A stretch of 64,000 nt of DNA from JALYNX01 sp963780755. Its GTDB lineage: Bacteria > Actinomycetota > Acidimicrobiia > Spongiisociales > ZC4RG35. The notes beneath the pieces were generated by a model. The model was not told the origin of the DNA. It saw only the letters and a list, made by a program, of their open reading frames with translations, and made no database searches. Positions within the stretch are counted from its first letter, which is position 1, and each line of letters opens with the position of its first letter. Below are positions 29,193-37,901 of this stretch, piece by piece. Position numbers and translations under genes: made by a program. The stretch lies in contig CAWACX010000002.1 in assembly GCA_963780755.1 (NCBI GenBank), positions 970,396 to 1,034,395 of the forward strand. Reading direction: 5' to 3'.

Positions 29193-30173
29193 TCAGCTGG
29201 CGCTGCTCGGTGGGAGCACCGGCGGGATCGGCTCCGGGGCCGGGCCCGGCTCGCTCCGGGGATGGCGCTTGCGCCATGAGCGGTAGATCAGCCACAGCAC
29301 CAGGATCGGAAGGCCCAGCACCAGCAGCAGCAGGGGCAGGGTGTAGATCACGAAGTTGATCGCCCAATCCGCGAAGTTCTGGAGGCCGCTGACCAGGTTG
29401 CGGAGTGAATCCCGGGCGACCTGCAACGGCACCCACTCCTCTTCCACGATCGGCACTGCTTCGGGGGTGGGAGCGAGTTGGACATCGAGTGTGGCCAGGG
29501 CGACTACATCCTGCAGGTAGTTGAGCTGGCCCTGCAGGAGCTCGATCTCTCCACGAACCCGTGCCACTTCGTTGAAGACGGTGAGCAGCTTCGCTGGGTC
29601 GGCATCGGGCTGCTCGCGGACCTCGGTGAGGAGCGCAACCAATTCCACCTCGAGCGCCTCGAGGTTGGTGAGCCTGGCCTCGAGGTCGACGAACTGATCG
29701 GTGACGTCCTGGGCGTCCTGGGACTCGGTGATCACCTCGTCCACGGATTCTTTGATGGTGGACATGACCGAGCTCAGCTCGTCGGCGGGCACTCGAAGGT
29801 TCATCGCGACCTCAGGCTGATCGCCTTCGCTCGCCACCGGGTACACCGTGGCATTGGAGACAAAGCCGCCCACGCTTTCCACGAGAGCCACGATCTCCTC
29901 GAAAGTGGACCGGGTGTCGGCGTCTTGGAGCGCGAGGCTGGCATTGCGGATCACCTGGCGGTCGGCGTCTGTCTCCGGGAACTCGCCCGGAGCAGGCGCC
30001 TCCTCAGCAGCGAAGACCGTCGTCTCGGCGGCTCCGGCCGACGTTGTCGCCGGCGCCCCCTCGTCTTCGACGAATCCGGAAGAGCCCCCGGCGCTCGTCA
30101 CTTCGGCGCTCTCGTCCCCGGCACACGCTGCGAGCAGCAGCCCGAGGGCAAGGATCAATGCCAGTCGTTTCAT
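29193..30173 (-). CDS. DUF4349 lipoprotein
   Basis: 326 residues. Signal peptide and lipobox LLLAACAG make it a lipid-anchored protein. A Ser/Thr/Ala-rich linker is followed by the DUF4349 domain (PF14257): RQVIRNASLALQDADTRSTFEEI, GGFVSNATVY and MNLRVPADELSSVMS. A long coiled-coil then follows (DLEARLTNLEALEVELVALL, VARVRGEIELLQGQLNYL), and one C-terminal span (YTLPLLLLVLGLPILVLWLIY) with a basic tail. ATG 30173 is chosen because GAGAGGA lies 5 bp before it. Family members are thought to act at the envelope, but the function is unknown. Confidence 0.9.
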   Translation of the reverse strand: MKRLALILALGLLLAACAGDESAEVTSAGGSSGFVEDEGAPATTSAGAAETTVFAAEEAPAPGEFPETDADRQVIRNASLALQDADTRSTFEEIVALVESVGGFVSNATVYPVASEGDQPEVAMNLRVPADELSSVMSTIKESVDEVITESQDAQDVTDQFVDLEARLTNLEALEVELVALLTEVREQPDADPAKLLTVFNEVARVRGEIELLQGQLNYLQDVVALATLDVQLAPTPEAVPIVEEEWVPLQVARDSLRNLVSGLQNFADWAINFVIYTLPLLLLVLGLPILVLWLIYRSWRKRHPRSEPGPAPEPIPPVLPPSSAS

Positions 30174-30255
30174 GGTCATCCTCTCGGTATCACCCTTCCG
30201 GGCTTGGCGATTGGACGAAGGCATCGCGGGTTCGGTTCCGCGGTAGCGTGAGGGC

Positions 30256-31287
30256 ATGTCGGGCAGACCGCTTCGAGTCCTCGAGATCTATGGAGACTCC
30301 ATCGACTTCGGCCGTACTCACGGCAAAGAGTGCGCCGACCTGATCGGGACCTATCTCGCCGACCGGCTCGGGCTCTCGGTCGGGGGCACCTGGTCGGGGC
30401 GGGCCACCGACCCGGACCTGGTCCTGACCCTTGCCGACGCAACCCTTCCTTTTCACCGCGCCTACTCGCTGAGCATCTACGAGGAGATGGAGGCCCTGGC
30501 CGAGGCAGCGGGGATAACACCGGCTCAAGCGGTGGTGGTCGGGGGCTTCACCGACCTGGTCGATGTGGTGAGGGCCCGTGTCGGCGACGCGCCGATGGAG
30601 GATGACTGCACCGCGGTGCTCAATCCGGCGAGCAAGGTCCTTGCCCAGACCTGGGACATGCACGCCTCTGCCCTCGACTACGTCGTGTTCCTCAAGTTGG
30701 ACCCGGTCATGGGCCCGGCCTTGGTGGTGCAGACCACAGCGGGGTGCCTCGGCCAGATCGGGATGAATGAGGCCGGGATCGCCATTGGCATCAACAACCT
30801 CACCGCTTATGGCAAGCCCGGGGTCACCTGGCCGTTCGTGGTCCGCAAGGTCCTGCAGCAGACCCGACTCGATCAAGCAGTCGAGGCGGTGCTCGATGCG
30901 AACCTCGCCGGGGGCCACAACTTCCTGGTGATGGGACCGGACGGCGAGGGGGCCAACATCGAGGCGATGCCGGGCTCGACCCGGGTGACCAAAGTGTCCC
31001 GTGAGCCTTTCGTTCACACCAACCACTGCCTCGACGACGAGACCAGACACGAGGAGTCGGTGCGGGCAGCCGATCTGGTGGCGAGCAGTCAGACCCGACT
31101 GGAGAGAGGAAGGGATCTGGCCTTCGACCTGGAAGGCTTTTTCGCAGAGCCTTCGATCGCCCGCCGGGCGACGGAGCCCCATGCTGTTGCCACCTGCGGT
31201 GCGGTTGCCATGTACACCGCCGAGCGCCGCATGGAAACGGTCTGGGGCGTTCCCGGCGATGGCCCCTGGGAGACCTTCCAACTTTGA
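30256..31287 (+). CDS. C45-family Ntn acyltransferase/peptidase
   Basis: 343 residues matching the acyl-CoA:6-aminopenicillanate acyltransferase family (PF03417, MEROPS C45). MEDDCTAVL gives the nucleophilic Cys exposed by self-cleavage. AQTWDMHASALDYVVFLK and TTAGCLGQIGMNEAGIAIGINNL are the following family blocks. Relatives hydrolyse or transfer acyl groups on small amines. The GNAT acetyltransferase gene directly downstream starts inside its stop, which hints at a pair that adds and removes acyl groups in the polyamine locus. That idea is inference. Confidence 0.85.
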   Translation: MSGRPLRVLEIYGDSIDFGRTHGKECADLIGTYLADRLGLSVGGTWSGRATDPDLVLTLADATLPFHRAYSLSIYEEMEALAEAAGITPAQAVVVGGFTDLVDVVRARVGDAPMEDDCTAVLNPASKVLAQTWDMHASALDYVVFLKLDPVMGPALVVQTTAGCLGQIGMNEAGIAIGINNLTAYGKPGVTWPFVVRKVLQQTRLDQAVEAVLDANLAGGHNFLVMGPDGEGANIEAMPGSTRVTKVSREPFVHTNHCLDDETRHEESVRAADLVASSQTRLERGRDLAFDLEGFFAEPSIARRATEPHAVATCGAVAMYTAERRMETVWGVPGDGPWETFQL

Positions 31288-31919
31288 GCGAGGTCACAAT
31301 CGTCAACCTCCAGGCCGACATGGCGCCTTCGCTGGAGCACATCGAGCTCACCTGCTTTCCGATGGCGAATCCCGATGACCTGCTTTCGGAGCCCGACATC
31401 AGGGCCTATGCCGAGACCTTCCCCGAGGGCTACTTCGTGGCCATGGTCGACGGGAAGCCGGTGGGGATGGGAGCGGGGATCTACCTCGACTTCGACTTCG
31501 CCAACCCCCAACACACGATCGCCGAGATCACCGGGGACCATCAGTGTGGGAACCACGACCCGAGGGGCGAGTGGTATTACGGGACGGACATGACGGTCCT
31601 CCCCGAGTACCGGGGCCGGGGCATCGGGAAGATGCTCTACGACGTGCGAAAGGACTTCGTGAAGCGGGAGGGGAAGCGGGGGATCATCGCCGGCGGGGCG
31701 CTGCCCGGGTACTTCGACCACAAGTCCGAGATGTCGATCCACGAGTACGTGGAGAAGGTCATCGCCGGCGAGTTGACCGACCCCACCCTGACCTTCCAGA
31801 TGTCACAGGGCTTCGAGGTGCGGGGCATGCTCGAGAACTACATCGAAGACGAGTCCGACGACGGGTGGGCGGCGCTCATCGTGTGGGAGAACCCTGAGTA
31901 CGTATCACGTAGTGCGTAA
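31284..31919 (+). CDS. GNAT N-acetyltransferase
   Basis: 211 residues. The acetyl-CoA site MTVLPEYRGRGIGKMLYDV follows Q/R-x-x-G-x-G/A geometry. The substrate loop and a late FEVRGMLENYIED strand complete the fold. It starts at TTG 31284, nested in the stop of the C45 gene. The last codons (YVSRSA-stop) are contributed by a TACG-rich repeat, so the natural end may have been longer or different. The substrate is probably an amine, to judge by neighbours. Confidence 0.82.
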   Translation: MSEVTIVNLQADMAPSLEHIELTCFPMANPDDLLSEPDIRAYAETFPEGYFVAMVDGKPVGMGAGIYLDFDFANPQHTIAEITGDHQCGNHDPRGEWYYGTDMTVLPEYRGRGIGKMLYDVRKDFVKREGKRGIIAGGALPGYFDHKSEMSIHEYVEKVIAGELTDPTLTFQMSQGFEVRGMLENYIEDESDDGWAALIVWENPEYVSRSA

Positions 31920-31931
31920 TACGCATTACGA
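31898..31931. repeat. TACG-rich hairpin repeat, copy 2
   Basis: The element contains CGTAAT-ACGC-ATTACG (hairpin with a 4-base loop) preceded by a related ACGTAGTGCG half. It overlaps the 3' end of the GNAT gene, supplies its TAA and sits between it and the convergent agmatinase. Confidence 0.75.
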
Positions 31932-31943
31932 GGAAGGTCGGCG

Positions 31944-32945
31944 TCAGCCGACCTTCCTCTCCGCCATCCCGTTGAGGACTTCGAGCACCACCCGGTTGGC
32001 CAGGTAGGCGGTCTGTTCGCCAGGCCCGTCGTACGGCGGCGAGACCTCGACGATGTCCGCCCCCAGCACCACCAGGTCCTTTGCCAGGCGGCGCACCGTG
32101 TCCAGGAGCTCCCGGGAGGTCAGGCCGCCCGGCTCCGGCGTGCCGGTGCCCGGAGCCAGCCCGGGATCGACCACGTCGATGTCCACTGAGATGAAGACTC
32201 CCTTGGCGCCGCCTTCGAGCGAGTAGGCGACGGCCTCGTCGACCACCTCGGCAAGGCCGCGGTCCACGATCTCGTTCATCAAGAAGGAGCGCATCTTCTG
32301 CTCCTTCATCCATTGCATGACCTCGGGCTCGGGCCAGTAGCCGCGGAGCCCGATCTGGACGAAGCGATGCCCGGGCACCGCACCCGATTCGATCAACCTC
32401 CGCATCGGGGTTCCATGCCCGTGCAAAGTGCCGCTCTGGATGAAGCCGGTGTCGGCGTGGGCATCGAAGTGGATCAATGCCACCTCGCCGAACCCGTGGA
32501 CCCGGGCCACGCCGAGGGCGTCCGGCCAGGTGATGGTGTGGTCGCCTCCGAGAATGATCGGGACCTTCCCCGCCGCGGCAACGGTCTCCACCACGTCGGC
32601 GATGCGCTCGATCGATAGGTCGAGATCGCCAGGTCGCACGTATACGTCTCCGATGTCGACGACGCCGAGCACTTCGAAGGGGTCGAGGCCCGTGGGGAGG
32701 TGGGGCCGGTAGCCGTCCATCGCCCCGTAGTCCGCCTCCCGTATGGCGCGGGGGCCGAAACGGGCCCCGGGGCGATAGGTGGTGCCCCAGTCGAACGGTG
32801 CGCCCAGGATGACCACCCCGCTGTCACCCATGTCCTCCATCGTGACCGCGGGGACACCGAGAAACGAGCTCCGAGACGCGAACGAGAGATACTCGGCGGA
32901 GGCGAAGGGGATCTCGGTCCTCCGCTGTTCATAGGGGGTGTACAT
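31944..32945 (-). CDS. speB: Agmatinase / ureohydrolase
   Basis: 333 residues of the arginase/agmatinase family (PF00491). The manganese ligands are visible in GGDHTITW, HFDAHADTG and SVDIDVVDPGLAPGTGTPEPGG. The length and the N-terminal FLGVPAVTMEDMG and GAPFDWGTTYRPGARFGP blocks fit agmatinase, which converts agmatine to putrescine and urea. A guanidinobutyrase or guanidinopropionase cannot be ruled out. The neighbouring transporter and aminotransferases favour a polyamine role. It is divergent from the MFS gene. Confidence 0.9.
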   Translation of the reverse strand: MYTPYEQRRTEIPFASAEYLSFASRSSFLGVPAVTMEDMGDSGVVILGAPFDWGTTYRPGARFGPRAIREADYGAMDGYRPHLPTGLDPFEVLGVVDIGDVYVRPGDLDLSIERIADVVETVAAAGKVPIILGGDHTITWPDALGVARVHGFGEVALIHFDAHADTGFIQSGTLHGHGTPMRRLIESGAVPGHRFVQIGLRGYWPEPEVMQWMKEQKMRSFLMNEIVDRGLAEVVDEAVAYSLEGGAKGVFISVDIDVVDPGLAPGTGTPEPGGLTSRELLDTVRRLAKDLVVLGADIVEVSPPYDGPGEQTAYLANRVVLEVLNGMAERKVG

Positions 32946-32978
32946 CGGTTCGTTACGCTAACTGGAGTCGATGCCACG

Positions 32979-34271
32979 ATGGGTCCTGCCATGACCACCC
33001 CCGAGGCAGTGCAAAGGACCTATCTGACCCTGGTCCTTCTCCAGACACTGGCCGCCTCTCTGATCTGGGGGGTCAACACCTTGTTCCTGCTCGATGCCGG
33101 GCTCAGCCTGACCGAGGCATTCATCGCCAATGCCGCCTACACGGCAGGGATGGTGATCTTCGAGGTGCCGACAGGTGTGATCGCCGACACCTTCGGGCGT
33201 CGCGTCTCTTTCATCCTGGGAGCGGCGACCCTGATGGTGACCACCGCTGCCTATCTCGGGCTCTGGTACGTGGAGGCAGGCATCTGGTGGTGGATCCTGG
33301 TCTCGGCCTTGATCGGGCTCGGTTTCACCTTCTTCTCCGGGGCCACCGAAGCCTGGCTCGTCGATGCGCTCAAAGCCACCGGTTACGAGGGAGGCGTGGA
33401 GCGAGTCTTCGGGCGAGGGCAGACGGTCTCCGGCGCGGCTCTGTTGGTGGGGACCATTGCCGGCGGGTTCCTGGGCCAAGTCAGCCTCGGACTTCCTTAT
33501 GTCTTGCGCACGATCCTCCTCCTCGTGGTGATCCTGGCGGCATGGAGGTGGATGCAGGATCTCGGATACCAGCCGGTGCGCGGGGTGGCGATCGGTGAAC
33601 AGGTGCGGGGCATCCTCCGCAACTCGATCCACCACGGATTCGGGAATCCCCCGATCCGGATGTTCATGTGGGGCGCTCCCTTTGCCGCCGGGATCGGGGT
33701 GTGGGTCTTCTATGCGTTCCAGCCCTACCTGCTCGAATTGTTCGGCGATCCGAACGCCACGTATCTCTCCGGGATCGCCGCTGCCGTCTTCGCCCTGGCC
33801 CAGATCGTCGGCGGGTCGTCGATCGGCCTCCTGAGGAGAGTGTTCCGGACCCGCACCGCGGTGATCATCGGCCAGGTGGTGATCGGGTCGGTGGCCCTCG
33901 TTGGCGTCGGCCTCGCCGAGATGCTCACGATTCCCACCGGTTTCTGGGTCGCCATCATCTTGCTGACCGTCTTCTCGCTGCTCGGCGCCTTGTCGGGCCC
34001 GATGCAACAGGCCTACATGAACGACTGCATCCCATCGGAGCAGCGAGCCACCGTGCTCTCTTTCGTCTCACTCATGGGGAGCGCCGGCGGCGTCGTCCTC
34101 CAGCCGGCATTGGGACGGGTTGCGGACGTGTACTCGCTGGGCACCGGGTATGTGGTTGCCGGCGTGGTGTCGGCAATCCGTTTCCCCTTCATGATCGCGG
34201 TCCGGCGCATGCACCTCCCGGCCGATGCCATCACCCGACGCGAGCCCACCATCACGTCTGACCTGGCATGA
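32979..34271 (+). CDS. Major facilitator superfamily transporter
   Basis: 430 residues with twelve predicted spans. The A-motif-like GVIADTFGRRVSFILG lies between helices 2 and 3 and FSGATEAWLVDAL in the middle loop. It belongs to the drug/metabolite:H+ exporter type; the substrate is unknown. ATG 32979 has GGAG 11 bp before it; ATG 32991 is an alternative. It starts 33 bp from the divergent agmatinase. Confidence 0.88.
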   Translation: MGPAMTTPEAVQRTYLTLVLLQTLAASLIWGVNTLFLLDAGLSLTEAFIANAAYTAGMVIFEVPTGVIADTFGRRVSFILGAATLMVTTAAYLGLWYVEAGIWWWILVSALIGLGFTFFSGATEAWLVDALKATGYEGGVERVFGRGQTVSGAALLVGTIAGGFLGQVSLGLPYVLRTILLLVVILAAWRWMQDLGYQPVRGVAIGEQVRGILRNSIHHGFGNPPIRMFMWGAPFAAGIGVWVFYAFQPYLLELFGDPNATYLSGIAAAVFALAQIVGGSSIGLLRRVFRTRTAVIIGQVVIGSVALVGVGLAEMLTIPTGFWVAIILLTVFSLLGALSGPMQQAYMNDCIPSEQRATVLSFVSLMGSAGGVVLQPALGRVADVYSLGTGYVVAGVVSAIRFPFMIAVRRMHLPADAITRREPTITSDLA

Positions 34272-34281
34272 TTGGACGACC

Positions 34282-34494
34282 GTGAAGGAACATCACAGCG
34301 AGTTGATGGGGAAGGCGATCATGCGGGGGGTCCTGATCGGGCTTCCGCTGACACTGGTCGGCCTCACGGTTGCGATCTGGCTCATCACCGGCCTCGACTG
34401 GTACGAGTCGTTCGCCACCGCGTTGCTGCCCGGGATCCTGCTCGGGGCATTCGGTGGCGGTTTCGCCGGGATGTCGATGACGATGGAGGAGTAG
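34282..34494 (+). CDS. Small two-helix membrane protein
   Basis: 70 residues: a short polar start (KEHHSELMGKAIMRG), then LIGLPLTLVGLTVAIWLITG and FATALLPGILLGAFGGGFAGMSM as two hydrophobic helices. It starts at GTG 34282, 11 bp after the MFS stop, so the two are probably cotranscribed. The stop codon lies in a TACG-rich repeat. No family recognised. Confidence 0.65.
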   Translation: MKEHHSELMGKAIMRGVLIGLPLTLVGLTVAIWLITGLDWYESFATALLPGILLGAFGGGFAGMSMTMEE

Positions 34495-34527
34495 TACGTA
34501 GTACGCACTACGTAATACGTTTTACGG
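34490..34527. repeat. TACG-rich hairpin repeat, copy 3
   Basis: It contains the perfect arms ACGTAGT-ACGC-ACTACGT followed by CGTAATACGTTTTACG. It lies between two convergent genes, carries the stop of the small membrane gene on one strand and the TAA of the aldehyde dehydrogenase on the other, and may act as a two-way terminator. Confidence 0.78.
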
Positions 34528-35961
34528 CTCCTCGCGGAGCACGAACACCACGGTCTGGAGGTCGGTGAACTCGTCGATCCTTTGCCGGCCCCACCCGGTG
34601 TCGGTGCCGGCGGCACCACCGAATGGCTGGAAGGTTTCCCAGAGATCGGTCGAGTCGTTGACGATCACGGTCCCGGACCGAATCCGGTCGGCATACCAGA
34701 ACGCCTTGCTCAGGTCATTGGTGAACACCGCGGCCTGAAGCCCGAGGTGGGTCCGATTCGCAACGCCCACCGCGTCGTCGTCGTCCCTGGCACTGAGAAT
34801 CGGGAGCACAGGCCCGAACGACTCCTCCTGTGACACCTCCGAGCTCTCCGGAACCCGGTCGAGCACCGTGAACTGGTAGTAGAGGTCGGTGGGGAAACCC
34901 TGCGCCCGGCCGCCACCCATCAGGAGCTCGGCACCCTTGTCGACCGCGTCGGCAATATGGCGATCCATCTTGGCGGCGGTCGGCTCGTTGTTGAGTGGCC
35001 CCATGTTGGTGGCGGAGTCGAACGGGTCGCCGAGTCGGACCGCCTGGGCTGCCTTTAAGGTGGCCTCCACGAATTCGTCGTGCACCTCGTTGACCACGAT
35101 CACCCGTTCGGTGGCCACACAGACCTGGCCCGCGTTGTAATAGGCCCCGTACACCGCAGCCTGGGCCGCCTTCTCGATGTCGGCGTCGGAGGTGACCACC
35201 GTGGGCCCATTGCCCGACATCTCCATGATCGAGCGCTTGAGCCCCATCGCGGCCACGATCTTCTTCCCGGTGGCCGAAGAGCCGGTGAATCCCACTGCGT
35301 CCACGCCATCGTGGGTCACCAACTGGGTCCCGATGTCGCCGGCCCCGGGGATCACCGAGATCGCCCCCTTGGGGACGCCTGCCTCGTCGAACACCTTGGC
35401 CATCTCGAGCAGTGCCCATGAGGTGAACTCCGGCGGCTTGACGATGACTGCGTTGCCGGTGGCCAGGCCCGGCCCCACGTACTCCATGGGGATCATCACC
35501 GGGAAGTTCCACGGGGTGATCGCCACCCACACCCCCACCGGGTGGCGGACGGTGAACATCCGGCGATGCCTCGCGGTGGTGGGGATCAACTCGCCTTTGA
35601 GGCGTTTCACGTCTTCGGCCGCGATCTGGAAGTAGTCACCCGATTCTGCGATGTCGTCGATCGCCTCGGCCTCGTAGGGCTTGCCTTGCTCAGTGCTCAG
35701 GATCCGGGCGACCTCTTCGACCCGGGTCTGCCAGAGGTCGTAGATCCGAAGGCAGAGCTCCGCACGCTCGAAGGCGGTCCAGTGGCGCATGTCATCGGTT
35801 GCGACGCGGGCCGCGGCGACGGCGCGGTCGATGTCAGCCGCGGATGCCTTGGGGACGTTGTAGATGTGATCACCGGTCGATGGGGAGTGGACTTCGTAGT
35901 GGTCATCCCCTGTTCCCTCGGTCCATTCCCCGGCGATGTAGAGCTTGAGGTCGGTCGGCAT
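34522..35961 (-). CDS. NAD(P)-dependent aldehyde dehydrogenase
   Basis: 479 residues of the aldehyde dehydrogenase superfamily. TPWNFPVMIPMEYVGPGLATGNAVIVKPPEFT is the cofactor entry. GFTGSSATGKKI is the Rossmann turn, MEMSGNGPTVV holds the general-base Glu and NAGQVCVATERV the nucleophilic Cys. Likely partners are the aldehydes made by the amine oxidase or aminotransferase upstream, such as 4-aminobutanal or succinate semialdehyde; this is inferred from context. It starts at ATG 35961 and is divergent from the second class III aminotransferase. Confidence 0.93.
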   Translation of the reverse strand: MPTDLKLYIAGEWTEGTGDDHYEVHSPSTGDHIYNVPKASAADIDRAVAAARVATDDMRHWTAFERAELCLRIYDLWQTRVEEVARILSTEQGKPYEAEAIDDIAESGDYFQIAAEDVKRLKGELIPTTARHRRMFTVRHPVGVWVAITPWNFPVMIPMEYVGPGLATGNAVIVKPPEFTSWALLEMAKVFDEAGVPKGAISVIPGAGDIGTQLVTHDGVDAVGFTGSSATGKKIVAAMGLKRSIMEMSGNGPTVVTSDADIEKAAQAAVYGAYYNAGQVCVATERVIVVNEVHDEFVEATLKAAQAVRLGDPFDSATNMGPLNNEPTAAKMDRHIADAVDKGAELLMGGGRAQGFPTDLYYQFTVLDRVPESSEVSQEESFGPVLPILSARDDDDAVGVANRTHLGLQAAVFTNDLSKAFWYADRIRSGTVIVNDSTDLWETFQPFGGAAGTDTGWGRQRIDEFTDLQTVVFVLREEP

Positions 35962-36049
35962 GCGGCGACGGTAGTCCCCGCCCGGGGCCTGGATTCGAGA
36001 CTTGTCAGCACCGAATGGGTACCGTCACGGGTCCAAGAGGAGTGAGAGC

Positions 36050-37366
36050 ATGAGCCTCCAGGGCGACAAGACCAAACAGTGGTACCAGCGGGCTTCGGCG
36101 GTGCTGGTGAACGGGGTATCGAGCCAGTTCAGGTACTGGGGCCCCGAGGACACGATCGTCATCGACCACGGCGAGGGCGGCCATCTGTTCGACATGGATG
36201 GCAAGCAGTACATCGATTACCAGTGCGGGTTCGGGCCGATCATCCTGGGCCACGGTGAGCCTTCAGTCGTGGCCGCAGTGCGCGATGCGGCCGGGGAGGC
36301 GACCAGTTTCGCCATGACCCAGCGCCGCGAGGTCGAAGCCGCGGAGAAGGTCATCGACACCCTGGGCTGGCCCGACTTCATGCGGTTCACCAACACCGGG
36401 ACCGAGGCGACGATGCACGCGGTCCGCCTCGCTCGGGGAGTCACCGCGCGAGACGTGGTCCTCAAGTTCGAGGGCCAGTACCACGGGATGCACGACTACG
36501 TGTTGTTCTCGACTGCCGGCGTTCCGGTGAACGGGCTGGGATCCCGGTTGCACCCGGTCCCTCTGCAATCGAGCTCCGGGATCCCGGAGGCGATCCGCAG
36601 CTACGTGCGCACCCTTCCCTTCAACGACCTGGAGATGGTGGAGCGGCTGTTCAAGGACGAGGGCCATCGGATAGCGGCTGTCATCGTGGAGCCCATGTTG
36701 GGCAATGCCTTTGGCATCCTCCCCCAGCCCGGCTTCCTCGAGGGGTTGCGCCGGCTGTGTGACGAGCACCGGAGCGTTCTCATCTTCGACGAGGTCAAGA
36801 CCGGGTTCCGGGTCGCCTTGGGCGGCGCCCGAGAGCGGTTCGGGGTGACGCCCGACCTCGGCACATACGCCAAGGCTCTCGGTAATGGCTACCCGGTGGC
36901 GGCCATCGCCTTCAAGGACTGGGTCGCCGACGGGTGGCGGAGGGGGGGCATCGCCCAGGCCGGCACCTATTCCGGCAACGGGATCGCGGCCGCCGCGGCG
37001 AGCGCCACACTCGATCTGCTCCGAACCGGTGAGCCGTTGTCCAGAGTGCAACGGACCGGTACCGCGCTCATGGAGGGACTGGAGAAGATCCTCGCCGACA
37101 AGGGAGTCGAAGGGAAGGCGACCGGCGACCCGTCGATGTTCTCCTTGCTGATCGGGGCCGGCGACCTCGACGAGTTTCGTGACGTCAGCAAGCACGACGA
37201 CGAGCGGTATGACGACATCATGTTCCGCATGATCAAGAAGGGCGTGATGCCCTGCCCGGACGCCCTCGAGCCCTGGTTCGTGTGCGCTGCTCACACAGAG
37301 GAGGACATCGCCACCACTCTCCAGGTGTTCGAAGAGTCGCTCTCGGAGTCTCTGGCCGGAGCTTGA
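36050..37366 (+). CDS. Class III aminotransferase (glutamate-1-semialdehyde aminomutase-like)
   Basis: 438 residues. It resembles glutamate-1-semialdehyde aminomutase and related omega-aminotransferases: NGVSSQFRYWGPEDTIVIDHGEGGHLFDMDG at the start, TNTGTEATMHAVRLARGVT, FEGQYHGMHDYVL, EPMLGNAFGILP and DEVKTGFRVALGG. The Schiff-base lysine is in YAKALGNGYPVAAIAF. Two such enzymes in one region fit amine breakdown better than haem synthesis, though HemL cannot be excluded without a phylogeny. ATG 36050 has AAGAGGAG 8 bp upstream. Confidence 0.88.
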   Translation: MSLQGDKTKQWYQRASAVLVNGVSSQFRYWGPEDTIVIDHGEGGHLFDMDGKQYIDYQCGFGPIILGHGEPSVVAAVRDAAGEATSFAMTQRREVEAAEKVIDTLGWPDFMRFTNTGTEATMHAVRLARGVTARDVVLKFEGQYHGMHDYVLFSTAGVPVNGLGSRLHPVPLQSSSGIPEAIRSYVRTLPFNDLEMVERLFKDEGHRIAAVIVEPMLGNAFGILPQPGFLEGLRRLCDEHRSVLIFDEVKTGFRVALGGARERFGVTPDLGTYAKALGNGYPVAAIAFKDWVADGWRRGGIAQAGTYSGNGIAAAAASATLDLLRTGEPLSRVQRTGTALMEGLEKILADKGVEGKATGDPSMFSLLIGAGDLDEFRDVSKHDDERYDDIMFRMIKKGVMPCPDALEPWFVCAAHTEEDIATTLQVFEESLSESLAGA

Positions 37367-37797
37367 TCCGCCGCGCCGGCCGCGCCGACCTCCCGGTCGT
37401 TCTCGAGCTCTCCAAGGAGTTCTGCGTGCTCGACGGTCATGCGTTTGACGCTGCCCGCGTCGAACCCGCGCTCCGAACGCTCCTGGACGGTGATGAGCAT
37501 GGCGTGGTGCACCTGGTGGAAGAGGAGGGTTGGGCCCTCGGCTACGCCGTCGTTACCTGGGGATACAGCCTGGAGTCAGGGGGCCGGGACGCCCTCATCG
37601 ACGAGATCTACGTGCGGGACCGGGGCACTGGCGTCGGCTCCTCGCTGCTGGCCGCGATCCTCGACGATGTCAGAGCGAGAGGGCTGGCCCGTCTGACGCT
37701 GGAGACAGAGCGGGACAATGAGGGGGCCCGCCGCTTTTACACCCGGCACGGCTTTCTGGCGGAGGATTCGCTCTGGATGAGCCTCGACCTCAATTGA
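37363..37797 (+). CDS. GNAT N-acetyltransferase
   Basis: 144 residues with IRRAGRADLPVVLELSKEFC at the N-terminus and IYVRDRGTGVGSSLLAAILDDVRARG as the acetyl-CoA site. LTLETERDNEGARRFYTRHGF is the C-terminal hallmark of the family. It starts at TTG 37363 inside the stop of the aminotransferase, so translation is coupled. The substrate is unknown; a small amine is likely. Confidence 0.85.
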   Translation: MIRRAGRADLPVVLELSKEFCVLDGHAFDAARVEPALRTLLDGDEHGVVHLVEEEGWALGYAVVTWGYSLESGGRDALIDEIYVRDRGTGVGSSLLAAILDDVRARGLARLTLETERDNEGARRFYTRHGFLAEDSLWMSLDLN

Positions 37798-37828
37798 TCG
37801 GGCTCCACGACCAGCTCGGGGACGGGTC

Positions 37829-37855
37829 GTAACAATCTGGGTCCCGTTTGCGTCC
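37829..37855 (+). promoter_or_regulatory. Candidate ECF-sigma promoter
   Basis: GTAACA (37829-37834), 16 bp, then CGTCC (37851-37855) fits the AAC...CGTC pattern of many ECF sigma-dependent promoters, 47 bp before the sigma gene start. It suggests autoregulation. Visual match only. Confidence 0.5.
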
Positions 37856-37901
37856 TTGTCGATGACATGGCCGCTGGATCAACAGAAGCACGGAAGCCGG
37901 T

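Noticed and set aside
36050..37366. Naming this gene hemL
   Set aside because: The family resemblance is real, but no other haem gene is nearby and the region is rich in amine enzymes, so a specific symbol is not justified.
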